This document shows positions 39,451 to 52,370 of a stretch of DNA of 64,000 bases, in pieces (the first letter of the stretch is position 1; every line of letters begins with the position of its first letter). Source of the DNA: Sacculina carcini (Eukaryota; Arthropoda; Thecostraca; Sacculinidae); contig OU696581.1 in NCBI GenBank assembly GCA_916048095.2, forward strand, positions 6,203,766 to 6,267,765. The letters are read 5' to 3'. The translations under genes and the position numbers were made by a program. The notes beneath the pieces are model-generated. The model was not told where the DNA came from. It ran no database searches and saw only the letters and a list, made by a program, of their open reading frames with translations.

Positions 39451-42400
39451 TGGCGCAGCCGCTGCGAGACGAACAACAGCAGAAGCTGGACCAGCTCACA
39501 GAGTTGGTGACTCAGCTCGCTCGCCAGCAGCTTGCAATGGCAGCCCCCGCCAGCTCGTCCGCAGTCGCCCCACACACCATGGCTCATTGTCAGCCACCAG
39601 CCCGTCTGGCCTACGCAGCATCGGCAGCCGACTTTACCTCCTGGAAGGAGCGCGTGCTGGCACACACCACACTGTCAGGCAGTGATAGCCTGAGCCCTGC
39701 GCAGCAGCAAGCGCTGCTCACGACACTGCTGGACGACGAGTGGTGCCGCGTCATCCGCCACTCACTGATGCTGCCGGCGACGGCTGATTTGCCCGCCTGC
39801 ATCCGCCTATTGGAGGAGCATCAGCAGTCGCAGCAGAATGTGCTGGTGGAACGCCGGCGCTTTTTCGCCCGTCGACAGCAGGACGGCGAAAATGTGGGCG
39901 AATTCTTGCGCTCGCTGCGAGAAATTGCTGCCAGCTGCGATTTTTGCGCTGCCTGCCGCGACGAGCGTTTGCGTGACCAGCTTGTTATGGGGACGTCCGA
40001 CTCTGCCGCTCTGCACCAGCTCCTGCAAGTCGCGCACAGGGACCTGTCGTTGGACAAGGCACTCAAAATGTGCCAATCGGCTGAGTCAGCCCGCTTCAAC
40101 GCTGCAGCTATGCGAAGCGCCTCGGCCGATGTGACTGGTTCCCCGGTTCCCCGCACAGAGGTCGCGGCTGTACGCCGTCAGCAGCCGCGCATGCGCAGTC
40201 AACTGAGCCGGCAGTCAGATCGCGACGATGGCTCCGCCCCTTGTGTGCGGTGTGGGCAGCATCACCAGTCGGCCCCGTGCCGCGCCGCGGAGAGCTTGTG
40301 TCGTCGGTGCGGAAAGCGCGGGCACTACGCGCGCGTCTGCCGCTCATCACAGCCCCGTGCTGGCCGTCGTCGGGACAATTTCGTCAGAGACGTCGCCGAT
40401 GACACTGATGATGATGTTGACGGTGTTGTGAATGTCAATACACCTGCTTTGTGCTCGTATATCGGCGATGTTTTTGATGACTTTAAACACACGCGCGTAA
40501 CCGCTATTAGCATCACCGTTTCTGCAGAGGGCCGCGCGCCGCGCGAGGTTAAGTGGCGATGCGATTCCGGCGCCGATGTGTCGGTAATTGACGCTGGGAT
40601 TGCGCAGCAACTTGGAGTGGCCAACAATAGTTTGCGCCCACCGCGGTCACGCTTGCGGGTCGCCAACGGTCAGTTACTGCGGTGTCTGGGCACGTGCGAG
40701 GCAGTCTTGCGACTCGGTGATGCCTCCTGCCGCTCCACTCTGTACGTGGTGCCGTCAGTGCGCTGTGCTCTGCTCTGCTGGCGAGACGCAGTGGAGCTGC
40801 GTCTACTGCACCGCGCATTCCCTCGGCAGATGTCTCGCGAACAGCACCTGCAGCAGGTGACCGCTGGACCGGCAGCCACACCTCAGCAATGCCCGCGCTG
40901 GACCAACACAGCTCAGCCAACAGCGGCGGATCGTCGTTCGCATAGCGAGCAGCTTATAGCGGCCTTCCCTCGTGTGTTCTCCACGGACGGTCCTCTCCGG
41001 GAGATGAAAGGCGGGGCAATGCGGATCGATCTGCGCGATGAAGCGGTGCCGTACAACGTGACGGCTCCCCGCTCCGTGCCGTTCTGTCATCGCGCCCAGG
41101 CACAACAGCAGCTGGAGCTGCTTCAGCAGCAGGGCGTCATCGAGCCGGTCTCCCACCCGACAGACTGGTGCTCACCGATCGTCGTTGTCGGCAAGCGCAA
41201 GGCAGATGGCACGCCAAACGGCTGCCGACTCACGGTGGACTTCACACGCCTCAACCGCTTCGTTCGCCGGCCTACGCATCCGGTTCGCTCGCCTGTGGAG
41301 GCTGTCAGCAGTATGGGCCTCGGCAATCGGTGGTTCACCCAGGTGGACGCATTACAAGGGTACTTTCAGGTGCCCTTGCGGCGCGAGCACCGAGACCTCA
41401 CCACCTTCATCACCCCGTGGGGCCGATTCAGGTTCTGTCGCGCGCCTATGGGCCTGGTCTCCAGCGGCGACGAGTTCAACCGACGCGGCGACGTCGCCTT
41501 GTCTGGCCTACCCGACTCCTGCAAGATCGTGGACGACGTGCTGGTGTATACCGCCAGCTACGACGAGCATCTGCAGCGAGTCTGGCAGCTGCTACAACGC
41601 TTCGACGACGCCGGCGTTACGTTGAACCTGCAAAAATTTATGTTCGCCGCCACTTCCGCCAATTTCTGTGGATTCCACATCAACGCCTCTGGATTCACCG
41701 TCGACCACAAGAAAATTCGAGCCCTCGCAGAATTTCCCGCGCCGACGGGCCTTACATCCCTGCGGTCCTTTCTCGGTTTGGCGAACCAGTTCGGTGACTT
41801 CTCGGACTCCATCGCCTCCGCTGCTGAGCCCCTGCGCCAGCTGCTCCGCAAAGGCGTCGAGTGGCAGTGGTCGTCACAACACGACGCTGCTTTCACGGCC
41901 GTAAAACGCGCGTTGGCCAGCCCTCCTGTGCTTGGTCACTTCGACCCAACGCGGCCCACAATGCTGGAGACGGATGCAGCACGTGAGAAAGGTCTCGGAT
42001 TCGTTCTTCGCCAGCGGGATGATCAAGGCCGTTGGCAGCTGATCCAGTGTGGGTCGCGATTTGTGTCCGACACCGAAAGCAGGTATGCTGTGTGTGAGTT
42101 GGAGATGCTGGCAGTTGTGTGGGCATGTCAGAAATGCCATCAGTATCTGGCTGGCCTCCCCACGTTCAGTGTGGTCACCGATCACAAGCCTCTCGTTCCG
42201 ATACTGAACGAGAAGGCACTCGGAGACATCTCCAACCCGCGCCTGCAACGTATGCGACAGCGTCTGCTGCACTTGACTTTTGTCGCTAGCTGGAGACCGG
42301 GTGCAAAGCACAACATCGCCGACGCTCTGTCGCGCGCACCTTCCCAGCCTGCTGATGCTGACGCTGACGTTGACGAGTGCTCGTCTGGATTCTTCGTCCA

Positions 42401-43850
42401 GACGCTGGACGCGTTCACAGACGCAGACGACCTGGGTCATCGCACGTCACCGATTGACACCACCCTGGAGGCGGTGCGAGCTGCGTCTCTGGCCGACGAT
42501 GAGTGTCGCCAATTGATGACGTACGTGCTGGGCGGTTTCCCTCAGCACAAACATCTGCTGCCCGCCAGTCTCCACCCATTCTGGGGCGTGCGCGACCAGC
42601 TCACTGCGGACCATGGGCTGATCCTGGTCGGCTGCCGCCTGCTTGTGCCCAGGTGTTTGCGGAAGGACACCCTCCGTCGGCTCCACGACGGTCACCAGGG
42701 GCAGGCCAGGACTGTGCAACGCGCACGGCAAACTGTCTTCTGGCCGGGCCTGAACAACGAAATCGCCACTGCCGTAGCATCGTGCCGAAAATGTCTGCAG
42801 TACAAAGACAACCAGCAAAAAGAGCCATACCTGACGGAACCGCACCCGACACGTCCTTTCGAATCGGTGTCCGCGGATTTTTTCCAACACGCAGGGAAGA
42901 CCTACCTCGTGTGCGCGGACCGGTTCTCCAACTGGCCACTGGTGTTCGACTGTGGCCGTGACACCTCCTCTCACCAGCTGGTGAAGATGCTACGACATGT
43001 GTTCGCCATGACGGGGGTTCCGACCATACTGTCGTCAGACGGCGGTCCACAGTTCACGGCGCGCCACACGGCCGAATTTCTGCGACTTTGGCACATACGC
43101 CATCGTGTCTCCAGTCCGCACTTCCCGTCTTCTAATGGGCACGCTGAGTCCGCCGTGAAACGGGTGAAGCGGCTCATTCAGAAGGCGGCGCACGACGGGA
43201 ACATCGACACAGACGCCTTTGTCGCCGGTCTGTTGGAGCTGTGCAACGCGCCGGGTGCCGATGGTCGCTCCCCCGCGCAGCTTTTGTACGGCCGCCCCGT
43301 GTCGTCCGCCGTTCCCGCGCATCCACGCTCGTTTCTGCCGGAGTGGCAGCCGCCCACCGCTGAGTGCGACCGGCGAGCGGCGAGCTTACACAACAAGCAG
43401 GTCGCCCAATACAACCGGTCGGCTAAGGTGTTGCCGCCGTTGCGGCCCGGCACTACGGTGGCTCTCCAGGACCCGACATCCGGTCGCTGGGACCGGACTG
43501 GCGTGGTCGCCATGACTGGCCGTCGCCGCCAGTACGCTGTGCGCCTGCCTCACGGCGGTCTCTACTGGCGCAACCGTAGACACCTGCGACCAGCAGCCAA
43601 CACACCCTCGCCCGTGGTACAGCCGCCGCTCGAAGTGCAGCCGCCGCCATCTGTTGGCACGGCGCCGCTAACGTCGCAGGAGACCAGAAGCAGACCCGCA
43701 TCACCGCCGCCGCCGCCGGGGGAGAATGTGGGCGGTACATCGGAAGCCTCACGAACCCCGCAATTCCGCCGGAGCGCCCGAACACGCAGACCACCGTCGC
43801 ATCTGAGCGATTACGTCTGCAGAGCCGACAGCGCCCCCTCCACCACTTGA
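39450..43850 (+). CDS. Gypsy Gag-Pol single polyprotein, intact
   Basis: 1466 codons. Gag to about residue 260, then two zinc-knuckle-like motifs (CVRCGQHHQSAPC; CRRCGKRGHYARVC at about 284-297). Protease WRCDSGADVSVID near 371, with D-S-G intact. RT: FTQVDALQGYFQVPL near 631 (first Asp), FCRAPMGLVSSGDEFN, KIVDDVLVYTASYDEH near 693 (both Asp). RNase H: METD-type motif LETDAAREKGLGFVL near 840 and VTDHKPLVPIL near 910. Integrase: LHDGHQGQARTV and CRKCLQYK (His/Cys module, 1079-1114), SADFFQ (1142), LSSDGGPQFTA (1196), SNGHAESAVKRV (1231, Glu), C-terminal GPY/F-like module (LRPGTTVALQDPTSGRWDRT). Proline-rich tail. Gag and Pol are fused with no stop or frameshift between them. Clade within Ty3/Gypsy not determined. 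Confidence 0.95.
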   Translation: MAQPLRDEQQQKLDQLTELVTQLARQQLAMAAPASSSAVAPHTMAHCQPPARLAYAASAADFTSWKERVLAHTTLSGSDSLSPAQQQALLTTLLDDEWCRVIRHSLMLPATADLPACIRLLEEHQQSQQNVLVERRRFFARRQQDGENVGEFLRSLREIAASCDFCAACRDERLRDQLVMGTSDSAALHQLLQVAHRDLSLDKALKMCQSAESARFNAAAMRSASADVTGSPVPRTEVAAVRRQQPRMRSQLSRQSDRDDGSAPCVRCGQHHQSAPCRAAESLCRRCGKRGHYARVCRSSQPRAGRRRDNFVRDVADDTDDDVDGVVNVNTPALCSYIGDVFDDFKHTRVTAISITVSAEGRAPREVKWRCDSGADVSVIDAGIAQQLGVANNSLRPPRSRLRVANGQLLRCLGTCEAVLRLGDASCRSTLYVVPSVRCALLCWRDAVELRLLHRAFPRQMSREQHLQQVTAGPAATPQQCPRWTNTAQPTAADRRSHSEQLIAAFPRVFSTDGPLREMKGGAMRIDLRDEAVPYNVTAPRSVPFCHRAQAQQQLELLQQQGVIEPVSHPTDWCSPIVVVGKRKADGTPNGCRLTVDFTRLNRFVRRPTHPVRSPVEAVSSMGLGNRWFTQVDALQGYFQVPLRREHRDLTTFITPWGRFRFCRAPMGLVSSGDEFNRRGDVALSGLPDSCKIVDDVLVYTASYDEHLQRVWQLLQRFDDAGVTLNLQKFMFAATSANFCGFHINASGFTVDHKKIRALAEFPAPTGLTSLRSFLGLANQFGDFSDSIASAAEPLRQLLRKGVEWQWSSQHDAAFTAVKRALASPPVLGHFDPTRPTMLETDAAREKGLGFVLRQRDDQGRWQLIQCGSRFVSDTESRYAVCELEMLAVVWACQKCHQYLAGLPTFSVVTDHKPLVPILNEKALGDISNPRLQRMRQRLLHLTFVASWRPGAKHNIADALSRAPSQPADADADVDECSSGFFVQTLDAFTDADDLGHRTSPIDTTLEAVRAASLADDECRQLMTYVLGGFPQHKHLLPASLHPFWGVRDQLTADHGLILVGCRLLVPRCLRKDTLRRLHDGHQGQARTVQRARQTVFWPGLNNEIATAVASCRKCLQYKDNQQKEPYLTEPHPTRPFESVSADFFQHAGKTYLVCADRFSNWPLVFDCGRDTSSHQLVKMLRHVFAMTGVPTILSSDGGPQFTARHTAEFLRLWHIRHRVSSPHFPSSNGHAESAVKRVKRLIQKAAHDGNIDTDAFVAGLLELCNAPGADGRSPAQLLYGRPVSSAVPAHPRSFLPEWQPPTAECDRRAASLHNKQVAQYNRSAKVLPPLRPGTTVALQDPTSGRWDRTGVVAMTGRRRQYAVRLPHGGLYWRNRRHLRPAANTPSPVVQPPLEVQPPPSVGTAPLTSQETRSRPASPPPPPGENVGGTSEASRTPQFRRSARTRRPPSHLSDYVCRADSAPSTT
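39451..39462 (+). other. Primer binding site, overlapping the start codon
   Basis: TGGCGCAGCCGC follows the LTR directly and begins with TGG, as tRNA-complementary sites do. The start codon ATG is formed by the last A of the LTR and the TG of this site. Which tRNA pairs is not tested. Confidence 0.6.
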
Positions 43851-43858
43851 AGGGGAGA

Positions 43859-44055
43859 TGTAGTGTGTGCCTACACCGCCAGAGGGCGCGAGGGTATTAG
43901 GCGTGGGTGACGCTAACGGCCGTCAGCCAGTGTGTGTACAGCAGTGGTGGTGTGTGTGTCGTGGCGTTGTATCATTCTATTGTTGTTGTATTGTTATTGT
44001 TATTGTTGTGTTGAGTGCTCGGTGAGATAGATCCGTTGCTATAATATATCGTACA
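43859..44055 (+). repeat. 3' LTR of the young Gypsy
   Basis: Identical by eye to 39,254-39,450; preceded by the purine run AAGGGGAGA (43,850-43,858). Confidence 0.95.
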
Positions 44056-47000
44056 CGGTATAATTTGGAATTTTGCAAAGTGTATCTAAAGGAAGTTACG
44101 GCGGTGTAAATTCAAAAGGACATATTGCCAATTTGACAGCTATTATGCGCACTTGCGATTACACAGGAATATACTACTGTGTAGAGAATTTTGTGTTCTA
44201 CAAGAAAAGGTGTAATTTATACCCACAAATGATACAGAAAACGTGTAAAATTGGCAAAATTCTCAAATACATCCAAAATTACACTTGAACACCGGGTGAC
44301 TACAATTTATTCATTTTTATACCCATTTCTCAGGAACTATTTGTCATACATTAAAATTAATTATACCATCGTGCTAGAAATTTTGTTTCCTACAGTACGG
44401 TATAATTATTAATTTTCCAAAGTGTATCTGAAGGAAGTTACGCCGGTGTAAAGTCAAAATGTCATGTTGCCAATTTGACAGCTATTATGCGTACTTGCGA
44501 TTACACATGAATATACACTGATTAAATTTCACTGAAGTCCAATCACAATTTACGCACTTGCGATTACACAGGAATATACTACTGTGTAGAGAATTTTGTG
44601 TTCTACAAGATAAGCTATAATTTATACCCACAAATGATACAAAAAACGTGTAAAATTGGCAAAATTCTCAAATACATCCAAAATTACACTTGAACACCGG
44701 GCGACTAAAATTAATTCATTTTTCTACTATTTCTCAGTAACTATTTGTTACACATAAAAATAAATCATACCATCGTTCTAGAAATCTTTTCTTCTACAAT
44801 ACGGTATAATTTGTAATTTTCCAAAGGGTATCTGAAGGAAGTTACGGCGGTGTAAAGTCAAAAGGACATATTGCCAATTTGACAGCTATTATGCGCACTT
44901 GCGATTACACAGGAATATACACCGATTAAATTTCACTGAAGCCCAATCACAATTAAGAATGCATCATATTATCTCCAAGCATGGATGGTGTGGTTTTATT
45001 GCGTACAGTTTAATTAATGATACACTCTACTGAATATAAAGGCTTTATTGTCCTCAATAACGTTCCGCACGACGGGCGGGTAAAATGCTATTGGGAACAA
45101 AGTAAACTACTGAATTTAACTGTGTAATTTAATTGGTTTAATTTCAAGTTGCATAAGCATAAGTTGCATAAGGATATGGGTTGCAATATCATGTAATGCC
45201 AACTTATGCTGTTTTAGCGGAAGCATTAACCTGGAATTATAGAGATGACAGAAGGTTGCATTGTTTTGATAGTGTTGTGGAAAAACAAGTTTTCTAAATT
45301 GAAACATAAATTTCACATTTAGACTTTTAGATTAGCTATAACTTTCCTGTGGGTTTGTTTTTATTTTTCAATTTGCACTAATTTTTTTAATATTCATTAT
45401 ATTTTACGAACTGTTCCGCACGACGGGCGAATTAAATGTATCTATAAAGAGTGGGTTTAAATGATAGCGAGGTATATGATATTTTGCTAGCAGTAAATAT
45501 TCTAGCGATAAAAGTAGAATAGCTCTTAAGCAAATGATTTTGGAGAATGATGTGAACCTTTAAATATATTTTGCGATCTGATGATATATGTATTAGGAAT
45601 AATACGTAGCAGAATATAGATTGCATAATATAATATCGGCTGTAATATCAAGGGCTGCATTATCGATGTAATCCAAAAAATAACAACTGTATGAATATGA
45701 TGCATTAGTGGAAGCATTAACCGGGAATTATGAGATAATATGATAATGGTGTAAAATTATATCGCATTATGCAACAAATGTGAATTTAGCTACCTTACAG
45801 TTTGGTCCCGATACTATATTGGCGGGTTGAGAGAAAAGTATTGGTGGGCCGCGTGTTTGGGACCCCTGGGGTAGATAATCTCAGTCTTCTGATTACAAAT
45901 TATGATCGCATCAGTATATTTTGTGATCACAAACTAATAAGTTAAATCACCTCAGACTAGGCTGAGAGCGGTCAAGATTGAATGGTTGGGTTGGGTTGGG
46001 TAGGTTTGACTCAGGTTATATTGGGTTTTAATGATAGCGGAAAATATATAAATTTTAACAATAAATATTATAGCGGTAAAAGTGAAATAGTACTTAAGCA
46101 AATGATATTGGGGAATGATGTTAAGTAATAAATATAGTTTGGAAACAGTCTGATGAAAAGATTTCATCATCTTTCATTGTTTGTTTCGTGTTTGTGTTCT
46201 GAATTATACCACACGACGGGCAGATTTATATATCAGGCGGGTTGAGGGATAATATTTGTCAAAATAAGAACAAAAATATTCACATTTAGACTTTTCTATT
46301 GGTTAAGATATTTATAGGTTACATTTTTTGCTTTTCAATTTGTATTCATTATGTTTTATGGATTTGATATGAATTTTATTGTATGAATTGTTCCGCACGA
46401 CGGGTGGGTTTAAAAAAGTGTTTTTAGATCATTTTTTCAAATGGTTCATTTAAAAAAAGTTTTTTTTTTATAAATAAAAATGTTCCGCGGGCAGCAACTA
46501 TAGACAATAGAACGTTCAATTTACCCTGTAGAATTAATTCATACACAAAACCAATGGATTTGACTTCAAGATGCAGAACGGATCGTGTTCGAGTTCTGAA
46601 TTATTCAGCACGACGGGCGGGTTTAAAAATGACTCAGGCGGACTGAGGGGAAATATTGTGTCGAAATAAAAATAATTAAACTTATAATTTTCAATTGATT
46701 AATATTTTTATGAGTGTACCCTATTTCATTTTTATTTTTCCATATTTTTTATGAATTGAATATGAATTTCATGTTATGAATTGCTCCGCACAACGGGCGG
46801 GTTTTAATGCTATATATATACATAAAGAAGAAATTATCTGTCTGTCTGTGTATGTATGCTTGAATATGAGGTGACATAATTGCGCTGGCTCATGGTTCGC
46901 TGGTTCAATTATCAGGGGCTTCAAACGCAAACGAAGCGATGGCTCATTTTTATGAAATAAAAATATCCCGCGGGCAGCAATAAAACGTTCAATTTCACCG

Positions 47001-47722
47001 TATAGAATGAATTCATATACAAAACTAATGGATTTGACTTCAAGAACCAGAACGGATGGTGTTCGAGTTCTGAATTTTTCCTCACGTCGGGCGGGTTTAA
47101 ATATGAGGCGGGTTGAGTGAAAATATTTTGTCAAAATAAAATTAAAAATAATGAAATTTAGACTTTTTAATTGATTAAGGTCTTCATGAGTTTGCCTTAT
47201 TTATTTTTAATTTGCAATATTTTTATGAATTGTTCCGCACAACGGGCGGGTTTTAATGCGGTTTTAATGCTATATATATACATAAAGAAGAAATTATCTG
47301 TCTGTCTGTGTATGTATGCTTGAATATGAGGTGACATAATTGCGCTGGTTCATGGTTCGCTGGTTCAATGATCAGGGGCTTCAAACGCAAACGAAGCGAT
47401 GGCTCATTTTTATTTCATAAAAATGTCCCGCGGGCAGCAATAAAACGCTCAATTTCACCGTGTAGAATGAATTCATATACAAAACTAATGGATTTGACTT
47501 CAAGAACCAGAACGGATGGTGTTCGAGTTCTGAATTATTCCGCACGTCGGCCGGGTTTAAATATGAGGCGGGCTGAGTGAAAATATTTTGTCAAAATGTA
47601 AATTAAAAATAATGAAATTTAGACTTTTTAATTGATTAAGGTTTTTATGAGTTTGCCTTATTTATTTTTAATTTGCAATATTTTTATGAATTCTTCCGCA
47701 CAACGGGCGGGTTTTAATGCTA

Positions 47723-47759
<37 letters not shown>

Positions 47760-47761
<2 letters not shown>

Positions 47762-50700
47762 TATATATATAAAAGAGATCCTCTGTGTGTCTGTCTGTGT
47801 GTGTGTTCACCATCCTTGGTCCATTTTCTATCAGCTATTATTCGGCCACCACTCAGCCTACCCGCTAACAATTTATACCATCACGTTGGAAATTTTCTTG
47901 TCTACACTTTAGATTAAATTTTAAATTTCAAAAATGAAAGCAAAAAAAGTTATAGCGGTGAAAAGACAAAATGAACCCTGAAAAATGCGAAAATTGTGGT
48001 CAATGCTCTGCCATCTACTCCTCATAAACCAGAAATGGTACAGCCAAACAGATTATACCACTGTGTAGAGAATTTTCTGTTCTACAAGATAGGTTATAAT
48101 TCATATCCAAAAATAGAACATAAAAGATGTAAACAGGACAAAATTTCAATCTATATTCAAAATTATATTTATACTCCACGCGTCCGAGTTTCTATACTTT
48201 TTTCTCTATGTATCAAAAACTAATTATCACACAACTAAATAAATAATACCATCATGCTGGGAATTTTGTTTGCTACAACACGGTAGAATTTTTAATTTTC
48301 CAAAGTGTATTAAAAAAAAGTTACGGCGGTGTGAAGTCAAAATGACAAAGTCAAAAATGCAAAATTAGCACTGGAAACCGTGAATGTTTTGGTAAATATT
48401 CCCCTATCTATTCCTCATAAACCAGCAATGGTACAGCTATAAAAATTATACTATTGTGTAGATAATTTTGTGTTCTATAAGAAAAGTTATAATTTATACC
48501 CACAAATGATACAAAAAATGTGTAAAATTGGCAAAATTGTCAAATACATCCAAAATTACACTTGAACACCGTGCGACTAAAATTAATTCATTTTTCTACC
48601 TATTTCTCAGGAACTATTTGTTACACATAAAAATAAATTATACCATCGTGCTAGAAATTTTGTTTTCTACAATACGGTATAATTTGGAATTTTGCAAAGT
48701 GTATCTAAAGGAAGTTACGGCGGTGTAAATTCAAAAGGACATATTGCCAATTTGACAGCTATTATGCGCACTTGCGATTACACAGGAATATACTACTGTG
48801 TAGAGAATTTTGTGTTCTACAAGAAAAGGTGTAATTTATACCCACAAATGATACAAAAAACGTGTAAAATTGGCAAAATTCTCAAATACATCCAAAATTA
48901 CACTTGAACACCCGGGTGACTACAATTTATTCATTTTTATACCCATTTCTCAGGAACTATTTGTCATACATTAAAATTAATTATACCATCGTGCTAGAAA
49001 TTTTGTTTCCTACAGTACGGTATAATTATTAATTTTCCAAAGTGTATCTGAAGGAAGTTACGCCGGTGTAAAGTCAAAATGTCATGTTGCCAATTTGACA
49101 GCTATTATGCGTACTTGCGATTACACATGAATATACACTGATTAAATTTCACTGAAGTCCAATCACAATTTACGCACTTGCGATTACACAGGAATATACT
49201 ACTGTGTAGAGAATTTTGTGTTCTACAAGATAAGCTATAATTTATACCCACAAATGATACAAAAAACGTGTAAAATTGGCAAAATTCTCAAATACATCCA
49301 AAATTACACTTGAACACCGGGCGACTAAAATTAATTCATTTTTCTACTATTTCTCAGTAACTATTTGTTACACATAAAAATAAATCATACCATCGTTCTA
49401 GAAATCTTTTCTTCTACAATACGGTATAATTTGTAATTTTCCAAAGGGTATCTGAAGGAAGTTACGGCGGTGTAAAGTCAAAAGGACATATTGCCAATTT
49501 GACAGCTATTATGCGCACTTGCGATTACACAGGAATATACACCGATTAAATTTCACTGAAGCCCAATCACAATTAAGAATGCATCATATTATCTCCAAGC
49601 ATGGATGGTGTGGTTTTATTGCGTACAGTTTAATTAATGATACACTCTACTGAATATAAAGGCTTTATTGTCCTCAATAACGTTCCGCACGACGGGCGGG
49701 TAAAATGCTATTGGGAACAAAGTAAACTACTGAATTTAACTGTGTAATTTAATTGGTTTAATTTCAAGTTGCATAAGCATAAGTTGCATAAGGATATGGG
49801 TTGCAATATCATGTAATGCCAACTTATGCTGTTTTAGCGGAAGCATTAACCTGGAATTATAGAGATGACAGAAGGTTGCATTGTTTTGATAGTGTTGTGG
49901 AAAAACAAGTTTTCTAAATTGAAACATAAATTTCACATTTAGACTTTTAGATTAGCTATAACTTTCCTGTGGGTTTGTTTTTATTTTTCAATTTGCACTA
50001 ATTTTTTTAATATTCATTATATTTTACGAACTGTTCCGCACGACGGGCGAATTAAATGTATCTATAAAGAGTGGGTTTAAATGATAGCGAGGTATATGAT
50101 ATTTTGCTAGCAGTAAATATTCTAGCGATAAAAGTAGAATAGCTCTTAAGCAAATGATTTTGGAGAATGATGTGAACCTTTAAATATATTTTGCGATCTG
50201 ATGATATATGTATTAGGAATAATACGTAGCAGAATATAGATTGCATAATATAATATCGGCTGTAATATCAAGGGCTGCATTATCGATGTAATCCAAAAAA
50301 TAACAACTGTATGAATATGATGCATTAGTGGAAGCATTAACCGGGAATTATGAGATAATATGATAATGGTGTAAAATTATATCGCATTATGCAACAAATG
50401 TGAATTTAGCTACCTTACAGTTTGGTCCCGATACTATATTGGCGGGTTGAGAGAAAAGTATTGGTGGGCCGCGTGTTTGGGACCCCTGGGGTAGATAATC
50501 TCAGTCTTCTGATTACAAATTATGATCGCATCAGTATATTTTGTGATCACAAACTAATAAGTTAAATCACCTCAGACTAGGCTGAGAGCGGTCAAGATTG
50601 AATGGTTGGGTTGGGTTGGGTAGGTTTGACTCAGGTTATATTGGGTTTTAATGATAGCGGAAAATATATAAATTTTAACAATAAATATTATAGCGGTAAA

Positions 50701-52344
50701 AGTGAAATAGTACTTAAGCAAATGATATTGGGGAATGATGTTAAGTAATAAATATAGTTTGGAAACAGTCTGATGAAAAGATTTCATCATCTTTCATTGT
50801 TTGTTTCGTGTTTGTGTTCTGAATTATACCACACGACGGGCAGATTTATATATCAGGCGGGTTGAGGGATAATATTTGTCAAAATAAGAACAAAAATATT
50901 CACATTTAGACTTTTCTATTGGTTAAGATATTTATAGGTTACATTTTTTGCTTTTCAATTTGTATTCATTATGTTTTATGGATTTGATATGAATTTTATT
51001 GTATGAATTGTTCCGCACGACGGGTGGGTTTAAAAAAGTGTTTTTAGATCATTTTTTCAAATGGTTCATTTAAAAAAAGTTTTTTTTTTATAAATAAAAA
51101 TGTTCCGCGGGCAGCAACTATAGACAATCGAACGTTCAATTTACCCTGTAGAATTAATTCATACACAAAACCAATGGATTTGACTTCAAGATGCAGAACG
51201 GATCGTGTTCGAGTTCTGAATTATTCAGCACGACGGGCGGGTTTAAAAAATGACTCAGGCGGACTGAGGGGAAATATTGTGTCGAAATAAAAATAATTAA
51301 ACTTATAATTTTCAATTGATTAATATTTTTATGAGTGTACCCTATTTCATTTTTATTTTTCCATATTTTTTATGAATTGAATATGAATTTCATGTTATGA
51401 ATTGCTCCGCACAACGGGCGGGTTTTAATGCTATATATATACATAAAGAAGAAATTATCTGTCTGTCTGTGTATGTATGCTTGAATATGAGGTGACATAA
51501 TTGCGCTGGCTCATGGTTCGCTGGTTCAATTATCAGGGGCTTCAAACGCAAACGAAGCGATGGCTCATTTTTATGAAATAAAAATATCCCGCGGGCAGCA
51601 ATAAAACGTTCAATTTCACCGTATAGAATGAATTCATATACAAAACTAATGGATTTGACTTCAAGAACCAGAACGGATGGTGTTCGAGTTCTGAATTTTT
51701 CCTCACGTCGGGCGGGTTTAAATATGAGGCGGGTTGAGTGAAAATATTTTGTCAAAATAAAATTAAAAATAATGAAATTTAGACTTTTTAATTGATTAAG
51801 GTCTTCATGAGTTTGCCTTATTTATTTTTAATTTGCAATATTTTTATGAATTGTTCCGCACAACGGGCGGGTTTTAATGCGGTTTTAATGCTATATATAT
51901 ACATAAAGAAGAAATTATCTGTCTGTCTGTGTATGTATGCTTGAATATGAGGTGACATAATTGCGCTGGTTCATGGTTCGCTGGTTCAATGATCAGGGGC
52001 TTCAAACGCAAACGAAGCGATGGCTCATTTTTATGAAATAAAAATGTCCCGCGGGCAGCAATAAAACGCTCAATTTCACCGTGTAGAATGAATTCATATA
52101 CAAAACTAATGGATTTGACTTCAAGAACCAGAACGGATGGTGTTCGAGTTCTGAATTATTCCGCACGTCGGCCGGGTTTAAATATGAGGCGGGCTGAGTG
52201 AAAATATTTTGTCAAAATGTAAATTAAAAATAATGAAATTTAGACTTTTTAATTGATTAAGGTTTTTATGAGTTTGCCTTATTTATTTTTAATTTGCAAT
52301 ATTTTTATGAATTCTTCCGCACAACGGGCGGGTTTTAATGCTAG
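47760..52344 (+). mobile_element. Helitron-like array unit 2 (4.58 kb, uninterrupted)
   Basis: Best reference copy: start TCTATATATATAAAAGAGAT, 5' half with alternating hairpin monomers to about 49,680, 3' half with ten GC-rich hairpin words, short embedded units starting near 51,433 and 51,897, and end AATGCTAG at 52,344. It keeps the empty site of the Gypsy insertion (48,676). No reading frame longer than about 120 codons and none with family resemblance, so it is non-autonomous or a pure repeat. Confidence 0.8.
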
Positions 52345-52370
52345 TATATATATATATATATATATATACA

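Larger units (their letters stand above)
39254..44055 (+). mobile_element. Complete, young Ty3/Gypsy retrotransposon (4,802 bp)
   Basis: LTRs of 197 bp at each end (39,254-39,450 and 43,859-44,055; TGTAGTGTG...TCGTACA), identical by eye. The target duplication CGGTA (39,249-39,253 and 44,056-44,060) is perfect. The empty site is visible in unit 2 at 48,676 (CAATACGGTATAATTTGG). A single open frame of 1466 codons fills the interior, and a polypurine tract AAGGGGAGA precedes the 3' LTR. This is the only LTR element here with every visible catalytic motif intact. Very compact: the leader between 5' LTR and start codon is missing altogether. Confidence 0.95.
38334..47723 (+). mobile_element. Helitron-like array unit 1, carrying the nested Gypsy
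   Basis: Same ends as unit 0, preceded by a (TA)n joint. Without the 4,802-bp Gypsy and its 5-bp duplication it is about 4.58 kb, equal to unit 2 to within a few bases. By eye, it is almost identical to unit 2 over long stretches. The Gypsy lies in the 5' half at 39,254. A local difference is TTTATTTCATAAAAATG versus TTTATGAAATAAAAATG near 47,415 (a small inversion-like swap compared with 52,030). Confidence 0.8.
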
